Source: Corallium rubrum (lineage: Eukaryota > Cnidaria > Anthozoa > Scleralcyonacea > Coralliidae). From it: 64,000 bases of DNA. Positions 1-10,143 of the stretch are shown here, piece after piece; within the stretch, counting starts at the first letter, position 1, and every line of letters starts with the position of its first letter. The notes under the pieces were generated by a model. It was not told the origin of the DNA and made no database searches. It was given only the letters and a program-made list of their open reading frames with translations. A program made the translations under genes and the position numbers. Where the stretch lies: contig OZ036005.1 in the NCBI GenBank assembly GCA_964035015.1, positions 10,362,012-10,426,011 of the forward strand, read 5' to 3'.

Positions 1-344
1 ATTTTACTTCTTTTTGCTTTGAATCTATATAATAAAACGAAAATTACACGTTGGCTTGAAGATATGAATTCTATCTTCTCGTGGTAAAAACGATATTTTC
101 ACCACTCGAAGTGATAATCCATATCTTCCCACCACCGCCTATATATATTATATTATATGATATTATATTGTACGGTGTGGAATAATGTTGAACGAAGTTT
201 GAACATGTTGAACTGGAAACATTTTCTCGCGTATTTTAACGTTTAGAACCAGCCGTTTTAATACCGTTAAAAGCGGACATATTTTTTTGCAATTATATGC
301 ATGCACGGTTGGTCATTGTTAATATATTGTGGGACGACTCAAAT
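1..344. other. AT-rich intergenic sequence, no gene seen
   Basis: AT-rich with a short TATAT-type patch near 140-170. No ORF, RNA gene or repeat boundary is recognised before the MITE that starts at 345. Confidence 0.5.
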
Positions 345-642
345 CATAGTCAATCGAGATATGGTCTGAAAACTCGGCAAACTTCAAAGCGCCTATAATG
401 AGCCGGGATTTTATGTTGAACCGTACCTTACACCGCGCACATCCTTTGTTTTAGGTTTATTAATATTTAAATAGCACCGTTGAGTGATTGAACTGAAACG
501 TTGCTATTGGACAATTCGTTCATTATACTAAAATACAATGTGTTCAGTGACCGTGCACCGTGCACAAAAATGCATAAAGGCGAACAAAAAGATAGACCAA
601 AGACTTTAGCTGAGTTTCCAGACCATATCTCGATTGACTATG
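345..642 (+). mobile_element. 298-bp MITE with about 32-bp TIRs and 7-bp TSD (family P1, copy 1)
   Basis: The ends are inverted copies of each other, starting CATAGTCAATCGAGATATGG. The 7-bp direct repeat CTCAAAT lies immediately outside both ends (338-344 and 643-649). There is no credible coding capacity; the 68-codon ORF over the right half is incidental. Two more full copies (5608-6208 and 5874-6169) have different 7-bp TSDs, so the boundaries are secure. A 7-bp TSD with CA-starting TIRs fits the P superfamily best, but no transposase is present to confirm it. Confidence 0.9.
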
Positions 643-1025
643 CTCAAATTAAGAGGCCTACTGAATTATTTGTCTGGCTAAATAGGAATAGGTGGTTTTC
701 ACTGTGACGTCACAAAATTCTAAAATCTAAATTATTAAACCTATAAAGCTGGTTGTTTTATATATTTTGTAGATCGTTATTACGAGTATTTCTGGAAACT
801 TTTGAGTCGATGCAACTATTCCTTGAGTTCCTGAGTTTTGAATTATATTATTGCTGACGTCAGCATAATTTTCAAATGTTACAAAGCTTGTTACGCTTTA
901 GAAGTGACGTCTAATTGCATATGATATACAATATGATATACAATCATATAATATACCATTCAACAACGTTCAACATCATTCAAGAGGGGTGACCAAATGC
1001 TTTCAACATGTTGAATTCAACAATG
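643..1025. other. Intergenic, nothing recognised
   Basis: AT-rich sequence between the MITE and the TTTTA microsatellite. It contains three short TGACGT-type motifs (near 706, 855 and 904) but no gene-like feature. Confidence 0.4.
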
Positions 1026-1248
1026 TTTATTTTATTTTATTTTATTTTATTTTATTTCATTTTATTTTATTTTATTTTATTTTATTTTATTTTATTTTAT
1101 TTTATTTTATTTTATTTTATTTTATGTTATTTTCTTTTCTTTTATTTTATTTTATTTTATTTTATTTTATTTTATTTTATTTTATTTTATTTTATTTTAT
1201 TTTATTTTATTTTATTTTATTTTATTTTATTTTATTTTATTTTATTTA
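1026..1248 (+). repeat. (TTTTA)n microsatellite
   Basis: About 44 pentanucleotide units with a few interruptions near 1057 and 1125-1140. The open frames of Phe/Ile/Leu/Tyr residues across it are artefacts of the repeat. Confidence 0.97.
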
Positions 1249-1868
1249 ACTTTACCTTGACTAAATAAATACAAGGATAGGAACGCCGCAACAGCTGAGG
1301 CCGATTACTGCGGGTCCTGTCATGTTGAATGGAATGTTGAAAGCGTTTGGCCAGGCCTCCTGAAATCAACACGGTATTTCCGGTTGCCGGCCTACCGCCC
1401 GCGCCGGAACCCCCTAATACCGCCAGAATCTGTTCATCTTACGTGTTGTTCTAGTTAAGGGTCGGACCATTAGAAAAGTTAGGGGGTGGGTTTAATTTGT
1501 TGGCGATGAAACAAAAAAAAATCGTGCCAGGGAATTTGAACGTGAAAAAAGACTTCGTCCACAAAGAAAATTCTTAATTTAATTGAACACTGAAAATACT
1601 GAAAAAAACCTCTCACTGAGAAAGTCTCACCCCACCCCTCCCCTCCCATTTCTTTTCTAATGGTCCGCGCCCAATTGAATGGCAAGAGTGTCTTCCCATG
1701 CATGTAAAAACTCAAATTTGATCTCTAAAGCTATAATTTCCTTTTGATCATACTGCCAATATAAGATCATAACTGATTTACACCATTCGAACGAAGTGAA
1801 CGGAGACAAGAACCGCTGCTGCAAAGACACTAACTGTATATGTATTAACAATATAACCGTAGCCAACA
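1249..1868. other. Upstream region of the glycosyltransferase-like gene
   Basis: Contains an inverted pair around 1463-1490 and 1645-1670 (GGTCGGACCATTAGAAAAG versus its near-complement) that looks like the ends of a small degenerate element. A short upstream ORF overlaps the gene start in another frame. No clear TATA box or initiator is visible. Confidence 0.35.
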
Positions 1869-3179
1869 ATGAGGTTAAGACGAAAAAGAGCTGTGTTTTT
1901 CATAAGTGTTGTTGCTTTGAGTTTCATTGCCATTGTTTTCAAGATATTTCACAATTCCGACGAAACAACTGTTTACTTGCCTGTACTTTGGAACACTCGG
2001 ACAGAGACTGCCAGTATCAATAACGTAAAGATGAAGAGTTCAGGAAATACTAATAAAGGAAATTCTGCCGAGACAACGTCTTCGACATACTCGAAGACAA
2101 CTAAACATATTGCCAGTTCGTCGCTTCGTGTTGACATAAGACAAGACGAAGCAAAATGTCCAGAATTCTATAAAATTGCTCGGGAAATGCTTGATGGTGC
2201 GAAAATTAAACTTCCGCACGAGACCAACCAAACAAGATGGACGTTTAAAAAGAGAATCGACTTGAACACACTTGAGAAGACAAGTCTTCGTTGGAACAGT
2301 CCCTGGAATCAGGGTGACTCGACAACAACACGACAAAGGTTGCAGCGCTACAATGTGACGGCAGACACCATTACAGATCGGCGAAAATATATGCTGACAT
2401 ATGCCCAGGGGTGTTGTCGAGATGCAAAGAAAAGAGCTGTTCATAATGCTATTCACAAAGCGAAGATGGACTATGCAGAGGCTTTAGACCGATCAGCTTT
2501 ATCAAAACCGTTTCAAATCTCGCACCAGGAAATCCTACGTCGAGGGAGAGGTCGTGGGTATTGGCTTTGGAAATCTTACATCATTCTTAAGACGTTGCTG
2601 ACAAAGCTAAACGATGGGGACTTGCTTCTTTACCAAGACGCAGATATGTATTTTTTAAAGGATGCTGGTCCTTTGTTGAAGTTATGCATGGAGTCAGCTG
2701 GACCGAATATTTTGACGTTTGAAAACGCGTACCCAGAAGGAGCATACAATAAGAGAGACGCGTATGTTCTAATGGATATGGACGACCCGCGCGTCTACAA
2801 AAAAGGACAAATTCAGAGGATGGGAGGCTTACTTGTAATGATGAAAAATTGTGAGACGATTCAGTTTTTCATGGAATATCTAGCCTACAGTTCAGATCCA
2901 AGAATAAACACGGATGATAAAAACGTTTTGGGTCTACCTAATTTACCGGGTTTCATTGAGAATCGACACGATCAAACTGTGCTGTCGCTACTCTCGAAAA
3001 AATGGGGGTGTTTAGCGTTGCGAGATCCTTGCAAACTCCCTAGAAATAGACTTGATGTGTTTGAGACATTCTACAAGTACGCATCGGGACCATATCATTG
3101 GCTTTATTCATATAATCCCAATAAGAATATACGACTGTATAACGAGAGTACCGGGCTTGTTTTGCCTGGTTTAGATTAA
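1869..3179 (+). CDS. Single-exon type II membrane glycosyltransferase-like protein (436 aa)
   Basis: The longest convincing ORF of the window. Residues 1-7 are basic (MRLRRKR), followed by one hydrophobic segment (about 8-26), typical of a Golgi type II signal anchor. Residues 30-95 are a Ser/Thr-rich stem. The catalytic-like region (about 170-410) has GRGRGYWLWKSYIILKTL (226-243), then LLLYQDADMYF, whose DAD (257-259) fits the DXD metal/nucleotide-sugar site of GT-A enzymes, then a Gly-Gly pair (319-320) and RHDQTVLSLL (366-375). Cysteines 182/183, 273, 328, 381 and 388 could form disulfides; N119, N161 and N425 are in N-glycosylation sequons. This motif order is known from nucleotide-diphospho-sugar transferase-like proteins often annotated hypothetical. 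Donor and acceptor are unknown. The start is chosen because it gives the anchor directly; no frameshift or intron is seen. Secretory-pathway location is inference. Confidence 0.8.
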   Translation: MRLRRKRAVFFISVVALSFIAIVFKIFHNSDETTVYLPVLWNTRTETASINNVKMKSSGNTNKGNSAETTSSTYSKTTKHIASSSLRVDIRQDEAKCPEFYKIAREMLDGAKIKLPHETNQTRWTFKKRIDLNTLEKTSLRWNSPWNQGDSTTTRQRLQRYNVTADTITDRRKYMLTYAQGCCRDAKKRAVHNAIHKAKMDYAEALDRSALSKPFQISHQEILRRGRGRGYWLWKSYIILKTLLTKLNDGDLLLYQDADMYFLKDAGPLLKLCMESAGPNILTFENAYPEGAYNKRDAYVLMDMDDPRVYKKGQIQRMGGLLVMMKNCETIQFFMEYLAYSSDPRINTDDKNVLGLPNLPGFIENRHDQTVLSLLSKKWGCLALRDPCKLPRNRLDVFETFYKYASGPYHWLYSYNPNKNIRLYNESTGLVLPGLD

Positions 3180-4063
3180 GAAAGGCGAAGCAAAATGAAG
3201 AAAAGAGACAGCAGTTATAGAATATTCGTGTTATAGAATACATATGTAGTTACAGATGTCGTTAAAACTTTACTATTTATTCGTACTTACTCGTCACGTG
3301 AGTGAAGGAATGTAGTCTTTACCGCAAGTGTATTATATTCTACACTCGAAATTTTATCTGGAGGCATGCTCCCCCGTGAAATTTTGAAATCTAGAGTCTC
3401 TGAAATGCCATTTTCTGTATTTTAGCGGACAAGGATTTACAGAATTCTAAAGGTCCAAAAACGTCACAAAATACTCAAAAGACAACAGTTTTCCGGACAT
3501 TGAATATCTGCATTCAAATTTCTTTATTATATCTTTATTCAAAGTCGTGGGTTAGCTAGGGTTAGTGATTTTGTTAATCATAACTTTATTGCTGGCCTTG
3601 TTTATTACTGGCCTTGTTAAAAAGTGGGGGGCTCAAGCATATTCTGCCCCTCCCCCCCTCCCCCCCCGCTTCCGACGCCCCTGCAAAATATCCTTTCAAA
3701 GATCGGAACCACTTTGTTTACCTCTGTTACCGCTTACGTGTTACATTCCTTTGCGTTAGGCTTGTTATTTTGGTAGTATTAATATACGTTTATTTTGTCT
3801 TATCTCAATAGTTATGCTTTCTAGTATCAAATAATGTTGAATTCTACATGTGATAGCTTATTTGCTTTTCGTTGTATAAGCAGTATGCAATCGTTGCACA
3901 CAAATCTTGGCCTGGGTCAGGGTCACTAGCTGTGTCTCGTGCTCAGATGCTCAGAGTACTTCACAGAGCTGTGTAATGTCGTAATCTCGATTTGTCAAGA
4001 TTTTTGGCAAATTTCGTGACGCTTTGTAACGTAAGAGCTTACATGCTCTAAAAGGTTTTTTCA
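3180..4063. other. Downstream region, includes a decayed dispersed repeat
   Basis: About 3350-3440 resembles a dispersed family seen better at 31515, 55202, 62675 and 63130 (shared signature: a GGCATGCTCCCC block followed by text like TTGGATTTCTAGGGTCT and a tract ending near TTTTGAG). A C-rich tract sits at 3647-3668. No gene recognised. Confidence 0.4.
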
Positions 4064-4065
4064 TA

Positions 4066-4509
4066 CAGCGGAATCCCCGCTATACGACTCTCAGTAACAC
4101 GACCACGTCCACGTCGTTGGTACGACCACATTTTTTTGGCCTGAAAACATTAATCTAAGTAGTGTATTAAATCAGTACTCCTCCGTTATTACGACCACAT
4201 TTTTTGGCCCAGTGTACAATACTCCCCGGTTATATAACCACCTCGGTATTACGACCACTTTCTTCTGGTCTCAATACATTTAGTAAATCTTAATAGTATA
4301 ATACTCACCCATTATTTCGACTGTAATATAGTTAGTAAAATGTGCCCATCCTCAATTTGCAAAATATATTATATATGAAAAATGAATATTGAATACAAGT
4401 TAGTATTACACTATACTTAGAATGTATTCAAGTCAGAAAAAAATGGTTGTAATAACGAAATGGTCTTATTAATGGGGTGGTCGTATGCTCGTATCGCGGG
4501 GTTCCACTT
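4066..4509. mobile_element. Pogo/Tigger-like non-autonomous element with TA flanks
   Basis: Left end CAGCGGAATCCCCGCTATAC and the inverted right end (reading AAGTGGAACCCCGCGATACG) match the known Tigger/pogo TIR style, a CAGTGGAACCCCGCTATA-like consensus. TA occurs immediately outside at 4064-4065 and 4510-4511. Inside are three imperfect repeats of a GTATTACGACCACATTTT-type unit. No transposase remains. Confidence 0.75.
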
Positions 4510-4639
4510 TATCACCGTCACCAAGCGAAAAAGAGCAATAATATGTTGCATTTTGCTGGTTCATCAGTCAACGGGATTTTTGACACTCCGTCGACACCGG
4601 AGCCGAGACGAACTGAATAATTACAACTTACAAGACTGG

Positions 4640-5240
4640 TGTGGAGAAACTCATGGCATATTTTGCTCCGCTAACAAATATAACGTACGAGGTCTGCAAT
4701 TTCAGGGCAAGCGGATTTAACCAAACAATCATACTCGACTCCGACAACTCGCAAAGATGACCTGTAGCCAACCGGCCTTTTGAAAGTCGGAAGATCGTTA
4801 GAGATAAGCAAAAGCCACGCAAGACATGTCGCAAGAAGTGAATCAACAATCAACTCAATCCACAAGAACAACAAAACGAACAACAATTAAAGGACGCCAC
4901 CAACCGAGACAAAATCATTCATCGCGTATAAAAGGACAAATCAAATTTTCAACGACAGCTGCCTGCTCGCTCAAACAGAAAAAATATTCAACATTGGAGC
5001 GAAGAACAAATTAGTTACAAAACACATGCCGAAACTGTGGTGGACAATACCCCACAAATCGGTCTGTCCAGCGAAAGGCAAAACTTGCATCAAGCATGTG
5101 CAAAAACTGGTCATCTTGCCCGCGTCTGACACGAATTCAATACTGTGACCCAATCGCAAGATACTGACGATGGAAATGAGTATGACGATGGAAATGAGTT
5201 TGAAGAGGAAAAAAAAAATTGGTAGATGACCATGATCGGG
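4640..5240 (+). pseudogene. Degenerate Ty3/gypsy-type retrotransposon Gag relic
   Basis: No single ORF survives, but pieces in different frames line up in Gag order. About 4738-4760 resembles the capsid C-terminal LRQLAK-type helix. About 4780-4830 reads GRSLEISKSHA, a typical end of this capsid. A basic, Gln/Ser/Thr-rich linker follows, and 5027-5095 carries Cys-X2-Cys-Gly-Gly, Tyr-Pro-His, Cys-Pro-Ala and Lys-Thr-Cys, the signature of the double zinc knuckle of metazoan gypsy-like Gags. A second knuckle fragment with Cys and Gly-His-Leu-Ala-Arg is in another frame at 5095-5128, so at least one frameshift splits the domain. An acidic tract follows to about 5215. No LTR, protease or polymerase was found beside it. 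Confidence 0.7.
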
Positions 5241-5397
5241 GAAGTTTTAAATTGGAACAAATTGACAATATAACAAGCTTAACGAGGCCACATGGCAAAA
5301 TAAGAAGCGAGTTGAAAACAAAGCGTCCCCCAAAACAACCCCACAATTCCGCGGGAGATGCTAATTCGTACCCAGTCCCTGCAGTTTCCGAAGTGGC

Positions 5398-5490
5398 TAA
5401 TTGTGTACCTATTCTTATTCAAAAATTTCGTATTGTTTCACCACCCCAATGGGGCCACTGATTACGTGAGTGAAAACGATCCATACCAAA
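5398..5490 (+). mobile_element. Partial copy of MITE family E
   Basis: Matches the right part of the copy at 7542-7703: a CGTATTGTTTCACCACCCCA segment followed by a terminal GTGAGTGAAAACG. The left half is missing. Confidence 0.6.
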
Positions 5491-5607
5491 TAGTTAGTGG
5501 AATATTAATTGTAAAGGGATCCCATTGCGAATTCGTAATACGATATTTGGGGGCGATTACATGGACCGGGCTAGCTCGGTTAACCGGACTAGCCCGCTTT
5601 ATATATC

Positions 5608-6208
5608 CATAGTCAATCGAGATATGGTCTGGAAACTCGGCAAACTTCAAAGCGCCTATAATGAGCTGGGATTTTATGTTGAACCGTACCTTACACCGTG
5701 CACATCCTTTGTTTTAGGTTTATTAATATTTAAATAGCACGGTTGAGTGATTGAACTGAAACGTTGCTATTGGACAATTCGTTCATTATACTAAAATACA
5801 ATGTGTTCAGTAACCGTGCACCATGCACAAACATGCATAAAGGCGAACAAAAAGATAGACCAAAGACTTTAGCCATAGTCAATCGAGATATGGTCTGGAA
5901 ACTCAGCTAAAGTCTTTAGTCTATCTTTTTGTTCGCCTTTATGCATTTTTGTGCACGGTGTACGGTCACTGAACACATTGTATTTTAGTATAATGAACGA
6001 ATTGTCCAATAGCAACGTTTCAGTTCAATCACTCAACCGTGTATTTAAATATTAATAAACCTAAAACAAAGGATGTGCACGGTGTAAGGTACGGTTCAAC
6101 ATAAAATCACAGCTCATTATAGCGCTTTGAAGTTTGCCGAGTTTCCAGACCATATCTCGATTGACTATGCTTTAGCTGAGTTTCCAGACCATATCTCGAT
6201 TGACTATG
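5608..6208 (+). mobile_element. P1-family MITE copy 2, interrupted by copy 3
   Basis: Begins and ends with the P1 TIR and is flanked by the 7-bp TSD ATATATC at 5601-5607 and 6209-6215. The element is split by a second copy at 5874-6169. Subtracting that insertion and one TSD gives 298 bp, the same length as copy 1. Confidence 0.92.
5874..6169 (-). mobile_element. P1-family MITE copy 3, inserted inside copy 2 in opposite orientation
   Basis: 296 bp with the same TIRs, flanked by the 7-bp TSD CTTTAGC at 5867-5873 and 6170-6176, which is sequence of the host MITE itself. It is inverted relative to its host, so 5608-6208 can fold into a long hairpin. Confidence 0.92.
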
Positions 6209-6312
6209 ATATATCAAACGCATGTTGTTTTAACATTTCGATTACATGGCAAGCGGGCTAGCCTGGTTTGCTGGGATCCCGGTTAACCGGGATGAAAATG
6301 TCCATGTAATCG

Positions 6313-7541
6313 TTTTCATCCCAGCAAACCCTTCTGTATATGCAAATGAGAGCACGAGTTCTCGGCCTAAAAGCATAGGAAGCCCAGGCACACTGTGAGT
6401 ATATATTTTTAGTAACGTCAATACTAATTTTTTTTTAGTATTTTATTCTGGCAAACGCCAGACTGCAATAATAACCTAGCTTATTATATGGCTGGGTTTG
6501 ATTTCCGGTCCGTACGCAAAACGACGCACGCTGATTGGTTCCTGAGAGGTCAGGATTTTACGATATTGACCGATCGGTCAATACGCTTTTTTCTCGGCTC
6601 TGTATGTTTTGGCGGGAACATTTCTGAGTTGATTTGAATACAAATAAAAGAGAAATAGATATCTTTATTCAAATATTCTGAACAATAAAATGTGTTGGAA
6701 CATCACTGCTGGTTTTCTTTAAAGCTGTTTATCTAAAAACACTACAAATAAAAGTCGAACTGGTGTAAATAAGAAGGCCAAGAAGCGACACGAAAAAGTC
6801 AACAGGTAAGGTAAACAGCATACTCCGAAGACGAAAACAACGCTCAAAGCTTAAAAATAAAATGAACCAATAGCCATATAATAAATTCCTTATTAACCTC
6901 GTCTGCTCGGTCTGTACTGGAAAGTATTTACCCTCGGTTTTATCGCACAAACCTCGCTCCTTCGTCGCTCGGTCTGTACGAAAACCTCAGGCAAATACTT
7001 TCCCGTACAGACCTCGCACTCGGTTAATAAGTCTTTATTAATATACCATGTAAGAGGGAAAATTCAACTGGCATCTGGCAAGTACGCGGCAAGTAACTGA
7101 TCCACTGGTAACTGGCATGTACGCTGAATCGAAGGCTGAATATGTGGTGCATGCTTCACACTGGTGAACATATTTACGATCAAAACAGTTGTCAGCCACA
7201 TCTAATCGCTGTTAATTAAACTACAGTCAGCCAGTCACTCTCAAAATCTACCAACAATATGTAAGAATACCTACAAACGGCAAAGCTGTTCAACTTTTGT
7301 CCAACTCCAAAAGCGAAAGGAGCAAAGAAGTTACAACATCTCTTATTACGGCCTCACTCCTCACACGGCTAACAACTCACCGGAAGCATGAATAGTAGCG
7401 AAGTAAAATGTGCAAGAATGCAAAAACGTGACGCCCAAAATAAAAGAAAAAAACCCGAGCCGAAACCTAGACTCGGCCCACCATAGTAGTCCGAGTAATA
7501 ATGCTTTGCGACCTCAAATCAGCTTTAGGACGGACACAAAC
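6313..7541. other. Mosaic of hairpin repeats, no gene seen
   Basis: A TTATTATATGGCT motif near 6481 recurs inverted near 6870-6885. At 6890-7040 an imperfect hairpin has arms of CGGTCTGTAC-type text and an apex near 6950-6970 (CTCCTTCGTCGCTCGG). At 7128-7155 a CTGAATCGAAGGCTGAAT segment followed by TGTGGTGCATGCTTCACA matches the outer end of the giant foldback element (49800-49828). No ORF of interest. Confidence 0.5.
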
Positions 7542-7703
7542 GGCGTTTTCATCTTACGTCACGGCGGCCATGTTGGTGTGCCAAAACAATGAAATGGCGG
7601 CCATATTGGTGTACGGTATGGGAATTAGCTCTTTCTTATTCAAATATTTCGTATTGTTTCACCACCCCAATGGGCCACCGATCACGTGAGTGAAAACGCT
7701 CTA
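7542..7703 (+). mobile_element. MITE family E, full-length copy (about 160 bp)
   Basis: Inverted ends of the form GGCGTTTTCA ... TGAAAACGCT. Its interior includes GGCGGCCATATTGGTGTACG and the CACCACCCCAATGGGCCACC segment. A reverse-orientation copy lies at 62455-62620 and a partial one at 5398-5490. TSD not resolved. Confidence 0.75.
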
Positions 7704-8262
7704 TAGCTAGTTTCACTGGATGCAACGATGACTGTCATTGGTTGGTTTGTGGTCACATGACCTTAGCTAAATTTCAATGTCTACCGAGCGGTCAATAATT
7801 GAGAACTTATTGCCTGCTCGGTCAATAAGTTTTCAATTGTTGCCCGCTAGTACTTTGAACTCTTCACAGCATATATAAACAAAAGCTTGTTTGGTACGAA
7901 AAAAAGAATATTTATAGGTCTTCAAAGCATGTGTGAAGATTAACTGGAGAAATGTATTGCGGTTCTTTTGTTCTGAGACTCATATTTGTTGGGTTGAAGT
8001 GAAATTACGGAGCCAGGCGAAATGTTTTGGCAAGTCTTTCAGTTTGTCTTCTGTGTACTTTCCCTTGATAAACGTCGAAATTATTCAGTGAAACTCTAGC
8101 TATATAACAAAACACTTAATGTCTGATCCCTCGGGAAACAGTTAGTTTTGTGTATCCCTCGAGTCTCCATTTTCCCTCGACTTCGTCTCGGGAAATATCA
8201 AGACTCTCGGGAAAACAAAACTAACTGTTTCCCTTGAGAGCAGACATTAAGTGTATATTATA
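7703..8262 (+). mobile_element. Hairpin-rich non-autonomous element, family A copy 1
   Basis: Starts near AGTTTCACTGGATGCAACGA and ends near GCAGACATTAAGTGTATA. It holds two hairpins: one at about 7780-7850 (GAGCGGTCAATAA repeats) and one at 8117-8258, whose arms share CACTTAATGTCTGATCCC and AACAGTTAGTTTTG. The second has the apex CTCGACTTCGTCTCG. Related copies are at 8618-8745 (partial), 10144-10710 and 21408-21967 (both inverted). No coding capacity; superfamily unknown. Confidence 0.7.
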
Positions 8263-8365
8263 CAAAAATACTGATACAATCTCGATTGTGATTGGCTAAC
8301 AACCCACAGATAATTCTTGATATCTTGCCTATGACGCGCTGACCAGCGGTTTGAACAAAACAAAC

Positions 8366-8482
8366 ATGGCGGCCGTCCTTAGGAGTGAAGATCAGAAGCG
8401 GATTAATCCGGCGGATTTAGCACGTTTTGTTGACGCTAAAACCACCAAGAAAAAACAAGCGAGCTACACATACAGCTGTTAG
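8366..8482 (+). CDS. Possible 38-codon N-terminal coding fragment
   Basis: ATGGCGGCC in a good start context opens a 38-codon frame starting MAAVLRSEDQKRINPADLA and containing a basic ATTKKK-like stretch, then a stop. It has the feel of the N-terminal helix of a domesticated or transposon-encoded recombinase-like protein (a short acidic/basic start leading to a K-rich helix), but this is only an impression. Reading continues with further in-frame stops up to about 8550, so it may be a decayed first exon. It sits between hairpin elements. Function not assigned. Confidence 0.25.
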   Translation: MAAVLRSEDQKRINPADLARFVDAKTTKKKQASYTYSC

Positions 8483-8617
8483 AGTTTAAAGCAGTGTTTG
8501 AAAGAGAAAATTGTATTTGACAGCGAAAAAAGTTAGCGAACCTCGAATTGAAGACGGTATGAATATTTACTATTTTTACCTAACTTTGTAAAAGACTTTC
8601 TAAAGGCTTCTACATAT

Positions 8618-8745
8618 TCAGTGAAACTCTAGCTATAATAACAACAACACTTAATGTCTGATCCCTTGGGAAACAGTTAGTTTTGTTTTCTCTCATCTCT
8701 CATTTTCCGTCAACTTCGTCTCGGGAAATAACAAGACTCTCGGCC
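8618..8745 (+). mobile_element. Partial family A element
   Basis: Repeats the TTCAGTGAAACTCTAGCTAT junction and CACTTAATGTCTGATCCCTT block of family A copy 1, then is truncated shortly after the hairpin apex AACTTCGTCTCGGG. Confidence 0.6.
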
Positions 8746-9056
8746 TTGATAATTCTTGATATCATGCTCAACCTCATCCAGTAATTGTATATTATCGGGC
8801 TAAAATGGATTAAATAAGCAAGAACTTTACCTGGATATTCTTGTATGTAATAGATCAAACATGGGGGAAGAGTGTTTCATTCAATATCCAGTAGTCACCG
8901 AGAAGTGGTTGAAAAACGAGGCTGTAGGCCAAGTTTTTTATCAAACAAATCAGTATTTTATGGAAAAAAATCGGTTTGAAAGTTGGCAAAATTCTATGGT
9001 AATTATACCTTTCAATACACTATCTTCCGATTATACTGCAAGAAACAATATTTCTT

Positions 9057-9670
9057 GTTATATACCAAAGACTTTGCCAAAGATGAAATCCCATTGGTCA
9101 AATCATGGTCACATGTTGTTTAACAAACTCAATTTTTCTTTCTGCCGAGGGAAACATTGCACTGTTTCCCTCTGACGTCAACAACGAAGAAGGAAACAGT
9201 GCAATGTTTCCCTCTGACGTCGCTTTAATCATGCGTTGTTCACGTGAATACACAATGATTATTGCATCAGATCAAGAACTTTGGACTTTTCGGAACATTT
9301 TGAAAACAAGAGCTGTTTCGAGCTCAAAGAAGGTCTGAAGAAAACCTGGATAAATTTAAAGCTGTTCTTTGTGTGTTGAGTGTGGTGTATTTGTTTAGTT
9401 GAATGACTTGAAATTACGAAGACAAAGTCAAAGTGCTTTGGTAAGTCTTTTTGCCTTTTGCAAGTTTCGAGTCAACTTGGTATCTTGTATTTTAAAAGTC
9501 TTTGGTATATAACAAAACGCTTGTTGACTTTTGCCTCGAGAAACATCGAGTTTTACGGTCTCTCAGGCTTCAATGTCACGTGACCCTCGGGCTAAAGCCA
9601 TCGGGTGACATTGAAGCCTTCGGGTCCGTAAAAGCCAATGTTTCCCTCGGCGCCAGTCAACAAGTGTATA
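9057..9670 (+). mobile_element. Hairpin-rich non-autonomous element, family B copy 1
   Basis: Runs from ATATACCAAAGACTTTG to GGCGCCAGTCAACAAGTGTA. Contains hairpins at 9140-9215 (GGAAACATTGCACTGTTTCC arms separated by a TGACGTCAACAACGAAG loop) and 9530-9665 (arms around the fold at 9590). An inverted relative lies at 20745-21405. The ORFs over it are split by the hairpins and are unlikely to be real. Confidence 0.7.
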
Positions 9671-9769
9671 ATGTCGCATAGGATTGTGGTTAAATGTACA
9701 AGGCGCCATCTTTTTCGGTACGGCTAATTTCTTTTCAAATTTCTTCATAACTTATTAATGATATTTTAA

Positions 9770-10090
9770 GTAATATTTCATAAACGAGTTGGAGTGTTTT
9801 ACTAGTAATATGTCATAAACGAGTTGGAGTGTTGTTACAAACACGAGAGGACAATGGAAAATCAAGAGGCCGTTAACCGAGTAATTTTCAATGTTCTCGA
9901 GTGTTTGTAAAACATGAGAGAATAATGAAAATCACGAGGCTGCAGGCCGAGTGATTTTTACTGTTTTCGAATGTTTTACAAACATGAGAGAATATTGAAA
10001 ATTATGAGGTAATAGGCCGAGTGCATGATTTTTGTTGTTCTCGAGTGTTTATAACCTCTGGTAAAACACGATACTCGAGTAGTTTATGAA
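9770..10090. repeat. About 72-bp tandem repeat of small hairpins (3-4 units)
   Basis: Units recur near 9840, 9912 and 9984, each with ACAAACATGAGAGAAT-like text followed by AAAATCACGAGGC ... GCCGAGTGATTTTT, so each monomer is itself a hairpin. A 42-bp repeat of CATAAACGAGTTGGAGTGTT precedes them (9782-9833). Confidence 0.7.
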
Positions 10091-10143
10091 ATAGTTTCTC
10101 AGTCGTCTATTATAGTAGAATTCGCGGGAGGACTTGGTGATAT

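Larger units (their letters stand above)
5554..6312. mobile_element. Small palindromic element D, split by a MITE insertion
   Basis: Outer ends CGATTACATGGA (5554) and TCCATGTAATCG (6301-6312) are inverted, with GGGCTAGC / GGTTAACCGG motifs inside. Removing the inserted MITE (5608-6208) and one 7-bp TSD leaves about 150 bp. The same GGTTACCCGG-like ends occur at 14461 and around 61150. Confidence 0.6.

Noticed and set aside
989-1268. Two overlapping 86-codon ORFs
   Set aside because: Entirely the (TTTTA)n repeat read in two frames.
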